NCBI GenBank assembly: GCA_023445445.1
Contig: JAEXLD010000116.1
Span: 25,204 to 89,203 of the forward strand
Reading direction: 5' to 3'
Length of the DNA stretch: 64,000 bases
DNA from: Bacillota bacterium
GTDB lineage: Bacteria; Bacillota; Clostridia; Clostridiales; Clostridiaceae
The notes beneath the pieces were generated by a model. The model was not told the origin of the DNA. It searched no databases and saw only the letters and a program-made list of their open reading frames with translations. Positions 52,826 through 61,810 of this stretch are shown one piece after another. A program made the position numbers and the translations under genes. Numbering within the stretch: the first letter of the stretch is position 1; each line of letters opens with the position of its first letter.

Positions 52826-55339
52826 CTAAGCTTCTCTTCCACAGCAATTTTTGTATTTCTTTCCACTTCCACATGGACAAGGGTCATTTCTTCCAACCTT
52901 ATTTTCATTTCTTACAGGTTGTTTCTTAACATCTCCTTCATCTCCACCGTGGCTTGCTGAAGTTTCTTCTGCTACTCTTTCTCTTTCAACTGGTTTTTGT
53001 ATTTGAATATGATATAAGTATTTAACTGTATCTATTTTTATTCCTTCTATCATTTCTTCAAACATAGCACTACCTTCCATTTGGTATGCTTGAATTGGAT
53101 CCATTTGCTTGTAAGCTCTAAGTCCAATACCTTGTTTTAAGTGATCCATATTATCAATATGGTCCATCCACTTTTGATCAACTACTCTTAGAAGTATAAC
53201 TCTTTCGACTTCTCTAAAGTGTTCTTCACCAAATTCTTCTTCTTTTTCATGGTATATTTTTTCTAATAAATCTAATAATTTCTTTATAATTTCATCATTA
53301 GATAAATTAATTAAATCTTCCACTTTAACAAGTTTATGTGGTAAACATATATCTTCTAAGTAATGAATTAATTTCTCTATTTCTACTTCAAGGCTATCTG
53401 TTATATTGTCTAAGTGACCTTTAACAGCATCTGTAACTATATCTCTGATCATTTCATTTATTTGATCTCTTAAATCTTTACCTTCAAGAACCTCTGATCT
53501 TTGTTTATAAATAATTTCTCTTTGCATATTCATAACATCATCATAGCCTATAAGGTTCTTTCTTATATCGAAGTTATTACCTTCAACCTTCTTTTGAGCA
53601 TTTTCTATTGCCTTACTTACCATCTTATGATCAATAGCTTCATCTTCTTCTAATCCTAACTTATCCATTAAGCCTTGGATTCTTTCTGATCCAAATATTC
53701 TCATTAAATCATCTTCAAGAGAAATATAGAATGCAGATTCACCAGCGTCTCCTTGACGACCAGCTCTACCTCTTAATTGGTTATCTATTCTTCTAGATTC
53801 GTGTCTTTCAGTACCTATAATCTTTAATCCACCAACTTCTTTAACGCCTTCACCTAACTTAATATCTGTACCTCTACCTGCCATATTAGTAGCAATTGTA
53901 ACACTACCTAGTTCTCCTGCATGAGATATTATTTCTGCTTCTTGTTCATGGTATTTAGCATTTAATACTTTGTGTTTTATTCCTCTCTTCTTTAATAAAG
54001 AAGATAAATACTCAGATTTTTCTATACTTACTGTACCAACTAATACTGGTTGACCTTTCTTATTACATTCTATAATATCTTCTATTATAGCATTGTATTT
54101 TCCCTTAGTATTTTTATATATTAAATCACTTTTATCTATTCTAGCAACTTCTTTATTAGTAGGAACTACTATAACGTCTAAAGAATATATTTCTCTAAAT
54201 TCATTTTCTTCTGTTAAAGCAGTACCTGTCATACCTGATAGCTTATTATACATTCTAAAGTAGTTTTGGAATGTAATAGTTGCTAAAGTTTTAGATTCTC
54301 TTTCAATCTTAACTCCTTCTTTAGCTTCTATAGCTTGGTGAAGACCATCTGAATATCTTCTACCTTCCATAAGTCTACCTGTGAATTCATCAACTATTAT
54401 TACTTGGTCATCCTTCACCATGTAGTCCTTATCTCTCTTCATTCCATAGTTAGCTTTTAAAGCTTGAGTTATATAATGTTGTAATTCTAAATGTTCAGCA
54501 TCTGCATAGTTATCTATTCCAAAAGCTTTTTCTGCCTTAGCAACACCAGAATCAGTTAACATTACAGAGTTAGCCTTTTCGTCAATTGTATAATCTGTTT
54601 CAGCTAATAATTGCTTAACAAAATTATCTGCAACATTATAGAATTTTGTTGACTTTTCTCCAGCTCCTGAAATTATAAGTGGTGTTCTAGCTTCATCTAT
54701 AAGAATAGAGTCAACTTCGTCTACAACTGCAAAGTTCAATTTTCTTTGAACCTTTTCTTCTTTGTAGATTACCATATTATCTCTTAAGTAATCAAAACCA
54801 AACTCATTATTAGTTCCATAAGTTATATCTGCTGCATAAGCTTCTCTTCTTTGTTCAGAAGTTAATCCATGCACTATACAACCTGTAGTTAAACCTAAGA
54901 AATGATATAATTCTCCCATCCACTCAACGTCTCTTGTTGCTAAGTAGTCATTAACTGTTACTAAGTGAACACCTTCACCTGATAAAGCATTTAAATATAA
55001 TGGAAGAGTTGCAACTAAAGTTTTACCTTCTCCTGTTTTCATTTCTGCAATTCTACCTTGATGAAGAACCATTCCTCCAATAAGCTGAACTCTATAATGT
55101 TTCATTCCTAGAGTTCTCCATGCAGCTTCTCTACAAACTGCAAAAGCTTCTGGTAATATATCATCTAAGGTTTCCCCATTTTTAATTCTATTTTTAAATT
55201 CTTCAGTCTTAGCTCTAAGTTCGTCATCTGACAGCTTTTGCATAGCTTCATCTAAATTTTCTATTTTATCTGCGATTTTTTCTAGCTTCTTTACTTCCCT
55301 TTCGCTATATGATCCAAATATCTTTTCCAAAAAACCCAT
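52826..55339 (-). CDS. secA: Preprotein translocase ATPase SecA
   Basis: 837 residues. Motor that pushes unfolded preproteins through SecYEG. Nucleotide-binding domain with MKTGEGKTLVATLPLYLNAL (Walker A, near 105), DEVDSILIDEARTPLIISG (Walker B), preprotein cross-linking insert, NBD2 with ATNMAGRGTDIKL, scaffold and wing domains, and a C-terminal zinc tail NDPCPCGSGKKYKNCCG that binds SecB-like or ribosome partners. No second SecA2 copy is seen here. GAAGGGAAAATTAAA precedes the ATG. It lies between hpf and prfB, a standard Firmicutes order. Confidence 0.97.
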   Translation of the reverse strand: MGFLEKIFGSYSEREVKKLEKIADKIENLDEAMQKLSDDELRAKTEEFKNRIKNGETLDDILPEAFAVCREAAWRTLGMKHYRVQLIGGMVLHQGRIAEMKTGEGKTLVATLPLYLNALSGEGVHLVTVNDYLATRDVEWMGELYHFLGLTTGCIVHGLTSEQRREAYAADITYGTNNEFGFDYLRDNMVIYKEEKVQRKLNFAVVDEVDSILIDEARTPLIISGAGEKSTKFYNVADNFVKQLLAETDYTIDEKANSVMLTDSGVAKAEKAFGIDNYADAEHLELQHYITQALKANYGMKRDKDYMVKDDQVIIVDEFTGRLMEGRRYSDGLHQAIEAKEGVKIERESKTLATITFQNYFRMYNKLSGMTGTALTEENEFREIYSLDVIVVPTNKEVARIDKSDLIYKNTKGKYNAIIEDIIECNKKGQPVLVGTVSIEKSEYLSSLLKKRGIKHKVLNAKYHEQEAEIISHAGELGSVTIATNMAGRGTDIKLGEGVKEVGGLKIIGTERHESRRIDNQLRGRAGRQGDAGESAFYISLEDDLMRIFGSERIQGLMDKLGLEEDEAIDHKMVSKAIENAQKKVEGNNFDIRKNLIGYDDVMNMQREIIYKQRSEVLEGKDLRDQINEMIRDIVTDAVKGHLDNITDSLEVEIEKLIHYLEDICLPHKLVKVEDLINLSNDEIIKKLLDLLEKIYHEKEEEFGEEHFREVERVILLRVVDQKWMDHIDNMDHLKQGIGLRAYKQMDPIQAYQMEGSAMFEEMIEGIKIDTVKYLYHIQIQKPVERERVAEETSASHGGDEGDVKKQPVRNENKVGRNDPCPCGSGKKYKNCCGREA

Positions 55340-55481
55340 TTTAATTTTCCCTTCTAATTTGTATATTTTTTATACTTATATCCTTAATATTCATATTTAT
55401 ATAATTCCATTTATAAATTATACCATTTTACTTATAATTAATTCAACAAATATGTAACTATTTAATAAAATTATAACTAAA

Positions 55482-55507
55482 AAAGGAAGTGTTTATGCAC
55501 TTCCTTT
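55482..55507 (-). terminator. Terminator of hpf
   Basis: AAAGGAAGTG/CACTTCCTTT with a six-base loop and TTTTTAGTT on the minus strand, about 25 bases past the hpf stop. Confidence 0.82.
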
Positions 55508-55533
55508 AGTATTTTACCCTAAATATTCAATAA

Positions 55534-56076
55534 TTAAATATAATCTGGTTCTAATAAACCATAGTCTCCATCTTTTCTCTTATAAACAACATTTACCTTA
55601 TTTCCATCGAAATCTTGGAATACAAAGAAGTTATGACCAACTAACTCCATTTGAAGTATAGCTTCTTCTACTGACATAGGTTTTATACTAAACTTCTTAG
55701 TCTTAACAACCTTTCCGTTTTCTTCATCTAAGACATCTTCGTTTTCGAAAGCATACTCATCTATTTGGGTAAATCTTAATGATTCATTATTCTTTCTAGA
55801 TAATTTTGTTCTTTGCTTTCTAATTTGTCTTTCTAGTTTGTTAATAACTAAATCAATTGATTTATACATATCCTCAGTTGATTCTTCTGCCCTAAGTATA
55901 ACTCCATTAAAAGGTATTGTAACTTCTACCTTTTGTTTATTCTTTTGCACTGATAGGGTAGCTTTGGCTTCAACATCAGGATTAAAATATTTCTTAACCT
56001 TAGATAATTTCTTTTCTACCATATCCTTTAATGCAGGTGTTGCTGTAGTGTTTTTTGCTATTACTGAAACTCTCAT
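55534..56076 (-). CDS. hpf: Ribosome hibernation promoting factor, long form
   Basis: 180 residues. The N-terminal RaiA/YfiA beta-alpha domain (about 1-95, MRVSVIAKNTTATPALKDMVEKKLSKVKKYF start) binds the 30S decoding site. The C-terminal domain (about 125-180, KPMSVEEAILQMELVGHNFFVFQD and KRKDGDYGLLEP) dimerises 70S ribosomes into 100S particles. The long form is normal for Firmicutes and replaces the RMF/short-HPF pair. A structured RNA with its own promoter and terminator lies immediately upstream. AGAGGGG precedes the ATG. Confidence 0.95.
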   Translation of the reverse strand: MRVSVIAKNTTATPALKDMVEKKLSKVKKYFNPDVEAKATLSVQKNKQKVEVTIPFNGVILRAEESTEDMYKSIDLVINKLERQIRKQRTKLSRKNNESLRFTQIDEYAFENEDVLDEENGKVVKTKKFSIKPMSVEEAILQMELVGHNFFVFQDFDGNKVNVVYKRKDGDYGLLEPDYI

Positions 56077-56221
56077 AAAAGTTCATCCCCTCTCTATAAG
56101 CTTAAAGCTTAAACAGTAGAATTATTTATTTGTTTATAAATATATTATACTATCAGTAACCGTTTTTATCAACAACATTATCCATAATTTTCAGAATGTT
56201 AACTTTTTTTTAATTGAAGAC

Positions 56222-56468
56222 AAAAAAAAATTAACTATTAGCTAACTAATAGTTAATTGCTGTAAAAATAGCTGACCTGGATTTTGACCCCACACTCGCC
56301 TACTGGAGCTTTTGCTACTAGGAATTAACCCCTCACTACTAACCCTCTCAATTGCTTGGTAGGACTTACTTCTACACCGCACCATGCTCACTTAAAATTT
56401 TTCTAAGCTTACGTGGATCGTTTCGCCTGCGACTGGCATCGACTTTCATCCACAGACCTATCTTTACT
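56222..56468 (-). ncRNA. raiA-type structured RNA
   Basis: About 247 bases between comF and hpf (raiA), transcribed on the minus strand. Much richer in G+C than its surroundings, with a 5' stem GTGGAT/ATCCAC enclosing GCC/GGC, and several longer-range pairings such as GGTAGG-type complements. Position directly upstream of hpf, size, GC richness and independent terminator match the raiA motif RNAs of clostridia; the identity is inferred mainly from context because I cannot run the covariance model. It is not tmRNA, RNase P or SRP RNA by their conserved blocks. It occupies most of the 399-base gap; 56077-56221 has nothing else recognisable. Confidence 0.72.
56231..56256 (-). terminator. Terminator of the raiA-type RNA
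   Basis: TTAACTATTAG/CTAATAGTTAA with a short loop, followed by nine T on the minus strand. It ends the RNA about 150 bases before hpf, so the RNA is not simply an hpf leader. Confidence 0.9.
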
Positions 56469-56474
56469 CTAATT

Positions 56475-56502
56475 ATTATATATAACTTTTAGCTACTGTC
56501 AA
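56475..56502 (-). promoter_or_regulatory. Sigma-A promoter of the raiA-type RNA
   Basis: TTGACA (56502-56497) and TATAAT (56480-56475) on the minus strand with a 16-base spacer: both hexamers are exact consensus. They overlap the last codons of comF. Expected start near 56468. Confidence 0.8.
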
Positions 56503-57120
56503 CATTTTTATTGAAAGTGCACCGCTTTCTTTAAGTAACTTTTCACATTCATATAAGGTTGCCCCTGTTGTCATAACATCATCAATTAGTAATATCTTTT
56601 TATTTTTAATGTTTTTATCAGTTTTTAATGAAAAGGCTCCTTTTATATTTTTGTATCTCTCTTCTTTTGATAATAGCTTTTGCTCTTTGATATATTTATT
56701 TTTTATTATATCTTTACATATACTGATATCTAACTTTTTATTTATTTCTTTCGCTAAATATTCACATTGATTAAACCCTCTATTTTTTATTGCCCTTTTA
56801 CTGCTGGGTATATATACTATATAATCTATATCTATCTTATTTTCTATAATCATATCACATAGAAAATCTACTAATATTGACCCTGCAACAAAATTTTTAT
56901 TATACTTAAAGTCTAAAATAAGTTTCTTCAGCCCCCCATTATAATATCCATAAGAAAGAACTCCATCAAATTCCTTTACCCTTTTTATCTTACTTTTACA
57001 TAATGGACATAATCCAACAAATGGACTTTGGCAAATTATACAACTATTCTTAGGAGGATAAATAATATCTAGTAATTCATCCTTTAAGGAAATTAATATT
57101 TTAGCAATCCATTTTCCCAT
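56476..57120 (-). CDS. comFC: ComF-family (ComFC) phosphoribosyltransferase-like competence protein
   Basis: 214 residues. An N-terminal zinc motif CIICQSPFVGLCPLCKSK (about 27-45) is followed by a PRTase fold with ILLIDDVMTTGATLYECEKLL (PRPP loop) near 175-195. Homologues are needed for DNA uptake during transformation, acting inside the cell after the DNA enters. It overlaps by 28 bases the preceding ComFA-like gene, so the pair is co-translated. The ATG is far (about 15 bases) from AGGAG, compatible with coupling. Whether this strain is competent is unknown. Confidence 0.9.
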   Translation of the reverse strand: MGKWIAKILISLKDELLDIIYPPKNSCIICQSPFVGLCPLCKSKIKRVKEFDGVLSYGYYNGGLKKLILDFKYNKNFVAGSILVDFLCDMIIENKIDIDYIVYIPSSKRAIKNRGFNQCEYLAKEINKKLDISICKDIIKNKYIKEQKLLSKEERYKNIKGAFSLKTDKNIKNKKILLIDDVMTTGATLYECEKLLKESGALSIKMLTVAKSYI

Positions 57121-58109
57121 ATATTCTTATTATATCTCCTGGTTATATCTTTAGCTAAATCCATATCTTCAGATATATCTCTAGCCACTAATAATACTTC
57201 CCCCGTGCTTTTATCATGAGTGTTTTTCCCTACATCTGCACAGAAATATAGTATTTTTTTATAGTTATAAAAAGCTTCATCTGCAAATAATGCAACTATA
57301 TCTATACCTTCTGTCTTCATTGAATATTCTCTTATATAATTAGTAATAATAAATGTACTTTTATTAACGTAACTGGTATCTATCTTCTTAGAAGAATCTC
57401 CCTTTAGTAGCCTAATTACATTAACATCCTTTATTTTTATTTCTTTAGTATAGTAATTATAAACTCTGTTAACTCTATCTTCCGTAGGAACATAAATTAT
57501 TACTTTTCTTTTATTATTTTTAAACCACATTAGATAATCATATAATGTGTATGGAATATCTTCATCCAGATTTACTCTAGTTGTTATTATCCTTGGTTCT
57601 ACAAAGACTTTTTTTCTCATTAAATCACCTATATCAAAAGAGTTTCCCATGTTTATGACTTTATCTACTGAATATGCTATTATCCTTTTAGCATAAATAT
57701 ATAAGTACTCTAATACAGATCGTATTTCTTCCTTTGATACTGTTGAATAAACACTTATATCATCGATAATGCAAATATCATAATAATTTCTTATCTCTTT
57801 AATATTTTTATAATTTATAAAGACTAAATCTTCAGAACCATCTAATTCCTTACTACAAGAATACTTAAAATTTATTTTTTCTTTTTTTAATTCTATTAAT
57901 ATTTCCTCATTGCATTTTTCCCCATTCCATACATACAGAATCTTTTTCTTTTCTTTAATTAACATATGAATTATATTAAGAAATATTAATGTTGTATTAT
58001 ATGGATTGGTTACTATATTTAAGATTTTTGTTTGCTTATTATACCACTTATTTATTTTAGATACACAATTATTAAACTCTTTACCGTTAATTAATATATT
58101 ATCTAACAT
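57093..58109 (-). CDS. ComFA-like helicase relic without Walker A
   Basis: 338 residues. Position before comFC and the two-lobe pattern suggest ComFA, the ATP-driven DNA translocase of competence. A Walker B-like DEAD-type motif ICIIDDISVYS (about 129-140) and a second-lobe helicase segment RKVIIYVPTEDRVNRVYNYY (about 211-230) are visible. But there is no Walker A loop, no Cys4 zinc finger of ComFA, and the length is about 100 residues short of Bacillus ComFA (about 460). The frame is intact, so this is a diverged gene rather than a pseudogene. AGGAG precedes the ATG. ATPase function is doubtful. Confidence 0.55.
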   Translation of the reverse strand: MLDNILINGKEFNNCVSKINKWYNKQTKILNIVTNPYNTTLIFLNIIHMLIKEKKKILYVWNGEKCNEEILIELKKEKINFKYSCSKELDGSEDLVFINYKNIKEIRNYYDICIIDDISVYSTVSKEEIRSVLEYLYIYAKRIIAYSVDKVINMGNSFDIGDLMRKKVFVEPRIITTRVNLDEDIPYTLYDYLMWFKNNKRKVIIYVPTEDRVNRVYNYYTKEIKIKDVNVIRLLKGDSSKKIDTSYVNKSTFIITNYIREYSMKTEGIDIVALFADEAFYNYKKILYFCADVGKNTHDKSTGEVLLVARDISEDMDLAKDITRRYNKNIWENGLLKY

Positions 58110-58119
58110 TTAAATTCTC

Positions 58120-60351
58120 CTACTCAGTGAATATTTCATTATTAGTAATATCTAAAATTCTATTTTTTAAAGATGAATATCTACTTACACTCTTATCATT
58201 GGTAATCATATATTGCAGTGCCTTTGTAATTCCAACAACTACAACTAATTCCTTAGCTCTAGTAATTGCAGTATAAAGTAAATTTTTATTCATAAGTAGG
58301 GGTGATCCCATAAAAGCTGGAGTAATAATAACTTTAAACTCACTTCCTTGACTTTTATGAATAGTTATTGCATAAGCTAATTCTAATTCATCTAAATATA
58401 TATAATCATAAATAACTTTTCTTTCATCATCAAAAATTACAGTTAGGGTTTTTTCTTCATCATTAATGCTTTCTATAAAACCCATATCTCCATTGAATAC
58501 GCCTACTCCTTCATTATCTCCATATCCGTTTATTCTAACCCACTTTAAAGAATAATTATTTTTAATCTGCATTACCTTATCCCCTTCCCTAAAGGTAACT
58601 TCCTTTAAATCTTTTTCTCTCTTGCTTGGGGATTTAGGATTTAATACATTTTGTAGTTCATTATTCAAATTCTGTACTCCAAGTATTCCTTTTCTAGTAG
58701 GAGTAAGTATCTGAATATCTCTATATTTATCCCAATTTGTATTGAACTTTGGAAGCCTTCTATTAATTAAATCTATTATAGTTCTTAGTATTTCATTAAC
58801 ATCTTCCTTATTTTCAAAGAAAAAATCACCATCTTTTCTATTTAAAATTGGCATTTCTCTATTATTAATTTTATGTGCATTAGTTACTATTAAACTTTCT
58901 TTTCCTTGCCTAAATATATCTTTTAATCTAACTACTTTTATAAATTTACTTTCAATTAAGTCTTTTAATACATTTCCAGCTCCTACAGAAGGTAGCTGAT
59001 CTACGTCACCAACTATAATTAATCTAGTTCCTAATTTTATAGCTTTAAGTAAGCTATTCATAAGCATTACATCTATCATAGATGCTTCATCTATAATAAT
59101 TACATCTGCTTCTAATGGTTCACTTTCACTTAGCTTATAATATGATTTACCTTCATCACTAACACCCATTTCAAGTAATCTATGTATTGTCTTGGCTTCT
59201 CTTCCAGTAGATTCACTCATTCTTTTTGCTGCTCTTCCAGTTGGTGCCCCTAATACTACCTTCATATTGTTATTCTCATAGATTTCAATTATAGCTTTTA
59301 TTATAGTAGTCTTACCTGTTCCTGGACCTCCTGTAATTATTTCTATTCCATTATCAAAAGCTCCTACTATTGCTTCTCTTTGTGATGGTGCAAAATTTAT
59401 GTTGTATTTTTTTTCAAAAACTCCTATTTCAAACTCAATATCTGAATTAATATTTCTAAAATTCTCCATACTTAAAGTTATTATTCTATTAGTAACACCT
59501 AATTCACAATAATAATATGGTAATGCAAAAACTGAATCTTTTCCTTCTATTTTTTCAACCTTTATCTTTGAATCTAAAGATAAATTATATAAACTATCCT
59601 CTACCATTTCAGGAGTAGCTCCTAATATCTTGCTTGATTCTCTTATTAATTCATCCTTTGGCATAAATGTATTCCCTGCAGCAGAGAACTGATTTAATAT
59701 ATATCTAATTCCGCTTTGAATTCTAAAAGGTGAATTTGCTTCTATTCCTATACTCTTTGCTATTCTATCTGCAGTTATAAATCCAATACCACTAATTTCA
59801 TCCGAAAGAATATAAGGATTCTCCAAAATTATTTCTTTAGCATTAGCTCCAAAGGTTTTATGAATCTTTATACATTGATTTGTACTCATTCCATGACCTT
59901 GAAAAAACATAACTATATCTTTTAAATCCCTTTGTTCTAGATAAGACTCTTTAATAATCTCAAACTTTTTTTCACCAATTCCTTCTACTAATTTTATTTT
60001 GTCTATATCTGTATCTAAAACTTCTAAAGTTTTTTCTTTAAATTTCTCAACTAATCTCTTAGCTGTAATTGGACCTATTCCTCTTATTATTCCTGTAGAT
60101 AAGTATCTTTCTATTCCCTTTGTAGAGTTTGGAAGTATTTCTTCATATTCCTCTATATTAAACTGTCGTCCAAATTGCTTATGAACAACCCATTGACCTT
60201 TTAATTTAACATGTTGACCTTCTTTTATAAAAGGAACTACTCCCACTGCATTTATTATTTCCTTTTCAGTTCTAATCTTACTTACTATATATCCAGTGTC
60301 ATCACTTTTAAATACAATAGATTCCACTATTCCATTTATACAATCTTCCAT
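58120..60351 (-). CDS. recD2: ATP-dependent DNA helicase RecD2
   Basis: 743 residues. N-terminal OB-like and helix-hairpin-helix region (about 1-200, with RGIGPITAKRLVEKF and GIGFITADRIAKSIG), then the SF1B motor: GGPGTGKTTIIKAIIE (Walker A, near 345), IIIDEASMIDVMLMN, IIVGDVDQLPSVGAG, and C-terminal YAITIHKSQGSEFKVI and YTAITRAKELVVVVG. It acts without RecBC in Firmicutes repair and replication stress. The start at 60351 has GGAG eight bases upstream; the preceding 26 codons lack similarity. It lies 10 bases before the ComFA-like gene on the same strand. Confidence 0.95.
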   Translation of the reverse strand: MEDCINGIVESIVFKSDDTGYIVSKIRTEKEIINAVGVVPFIKEGQHVKLKGQWVVHKQFGRQFNIEEYEEILPNSTKGIERYLSTGIIRGIGPITAKRLVEKFKEKTLEVLDTDIDKIKLVEGIGEKKFEIIKESYLEQRDLKDIVMFFQGHGMSTNQCIKIHKTFGANAKEIILENPYILSDEISGIGFITADRIAKSIGIEANSPFRIQSGIRYILNQFSAAGNTFMPKDELIRESSKILGATPEMVEDSLYNLSLDSKIKVEKIEGKDSVFALPYYYCELGVTNRIITLSMENFRNINSDIEFEIGVFEKKYNINFAPSQREAIVGAFDNGIEIITGGPGTGKTTIIKAIIEIYENNNMKVVLGAPTGRAAKRMSESTGREAKTIHRLLEMGVSDEGKSYYKLSESEPLEADVIIIDEASMIDVMLMNSLLKAIKLGTRLIIVGDVDQLPSVGAGNVLKDLIESKFIKVVRLKDIFRQGKESLIVTNAHKINNREMPILNRKDGDFFFENKEDVNEILRTIIDLINRRLPKFNTNWDKYRDIQILTPTRKGILGVQNLNNELQNVLNPKSPSKREKDLKEVTFREGDKVMQIKNNYSLKWVRINGYGDNEGVGVFNGDMGFIESINDEEKTLTVIFDDERKVIYDYIYLDELELAYAITIHKSQGSEFKVIITPAFMGSPLLMNKNLLYTAITRAKELVVVVGITKALQYMITNDKSVSRYSSLKNRILDITNNEIFTE

Positions 60352-60503
60352 GTTACATTCTCCAAATCTAAATATTTTTTTCTTTATACTATTTTTATTA
60401 TATAATATATCTCCAATAATACATAACAAAGATTATTTATTTTTAAGAATATTGTTTCAATATGGTATAATAATTATATGTTAGGAAGTATGGAGGTGTT
60501 TAT

Positions 60504-61634
60504 ATGATTATTAAAAATTGTAATATCATATATCTTGATAAGATAGAAAAGGGATCTGTCTTAATTGAAAATGGAAAGATAAAAGAAATTAATCCTAGTA
60601 ATTATAATGGTGAAGAGGTGATAGATGCTAATGGTTTATACTTATCACCTGGATTTATAGATGTACATATTCATGGTGCTGGTGGTCATGACACAATGGA
60701 TGGAACCTTTGAAGCAATTAATGAAATTTCTAAGGTAATAGTTAAACATGGCACTACATCCTTTACTCCAACTACTATGACAGTTGCAGTAGAAGATATT
60801 AGAAAGTCAATGAAGGCGATAAAAGAAGCAAAGGAAAAAGGAACTGATGGAGCTATAGTATTAGGTGCTCATTTGGAAGGTCCATTTATTAGCCCAAAGG
60901 CTATAGGCGCTCAAAATCCTAATTATTTAATTCCACCAACATTAGAAAATTATAATTCAATGGTTGAAGATGCTGAAGATGCTGTAGTATCAATTACAAT
61001 TGCGCCAGAAATACCAGGTGCAAAGGAGTTAATTAAAGAATTGTCTCAAAGAGGAGTAGTTTGCTCTATTGGTCATACTAAAGCTACCTATAATGAAGCT
61101 ATGGAAGGAATAAAGTGTGGTTGTGGGCACTCAACTCATCTTTTTAATGCTATGACACCTTTTGCTCATAGAGAACCTGGAGTTGTAGGTGCTATATTTG
61201 ATAGTGATATAACTACTGAAACTATTTCAGATGGAATACATGTATCTTATCCTTCTCTTAGAATAGCCTATAAGCAAAAAACTTCTGACAAAGTTCTTTT
61301 AGTTACAGATGCTATGATGGCTTGTGCAATGCCTGATGGTATGTATGCTTTAGGTGGTCAAGATGTTGTGGTTAAGGAAGGTGCAGCTAGATTATTAAGT
61401 GGAAGCCTAGCAGGATCAATTCTTACTTTAGACAAGGCTGTTAAAAATGTATATAAAAATGTAGGTATGCCTCTATATGAAGCAGTAAAAATGGCTAGCT
61501 ATAATCCTGCTAAGCATTGTAAAGTTGAAAATAGAAAAGGCCTTATTAAAGAAGGTTATGATGCAGATTTAGTATTATTTGATGATGATATTAATATTAA
61601 AAATGTTTTAGTAAATGGAAAAGTTTTATTATAA
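60504..61634 (+). CDS. nagA: N-acetylglucosamine-6-phosphate deacetylase
   Basis: 376 residues of amidohydrolase fold. It removes acetate from GlcNAc-6-phosphate for glycolysis and wall recycling. Motifs: GFIDVHIHGAGGHDTMDG (metal HxH), GAHLEGPFIS (Glu ligand), SIGHTKATYNEA, GHSTHLFNAMTPFAHREPG (His ligands), and LVTDAMMACAMPDG (catalytic Asp). Monocistronic: nagB is not adjacent. ATGGAGGTG precedes the ATG. It ends in a 29-bp hairpin. Confidence 0.96.
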   Translation: MIIKNCNIIYLDKIEKGSVLIENGKIKEINPSNYNGEEVIDANGLYLSPGFIDVHIHGAGGHDTMDGTFEAINEISKVIVKHGTTSFTPTTMTVAVEDIRKSMKAIKEAKEKGTDGAIVLGAHLEGPFISPKAIGAQNPNYLIPPTLENYNSMVEDAEDAVVSITIAPEIPGAKELIKELSQRGVVCSIGHTKATYNEAMEGIKCGCGHSTHLFNAMTPFAHREPGVVGAIFDSDITTETISDGIHVSYPSLRIAYKQKTSDKVLLVTDAMMACAMPDGMYALGGQDVVVKEGAARLLSGSLAGSILTLDKAVKNVYKNVGMPLYEAVKMASYNPAKHCKVENRKGLIKEGYDADLVLFDDDINIKNVLVNGKVLL

Positions 61635-61661
61635 AAGCATAAGTTTTATTAAATAAAATAA

Positions 61662-61722
61662 ATATAAAAAGATATAGGATTTTGTAGTTTAATAAACTAC
61701 AAAATCCTATATCTTTTTATAT
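61662..61722. terminator. Bidirectional terminator between nagA and the lipase gene
   Basis: Perfect 29-bp inverted repeat (arms 61662-61690 and 61694-61722, three-base loop). The arms contain AAAAAGATATAGGATTTTG and its complement, so each strand ends in CTTTTT. It serves convergent genes. Confidence 0.92.
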
Positions 61723-61810
61723 AGTAAATGTATTAAATTTAACTTAAGTTACCAGTTTATAATATATGTATATTACTTAAGCATTTTTATTAATAATTAT
61801 ATATTATGTC

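Noticed and set aside
56222..56468. tmRNA, SRP RNA, RNase P RNA or 6S RNA as identity of the structured RNA
   Set aside because: No tag-peptide/TrpC-like acceptor ends, no SRP tetraloop block, no RNase P conserved regions and no long open 6S-type bubble; context fits raiA better.
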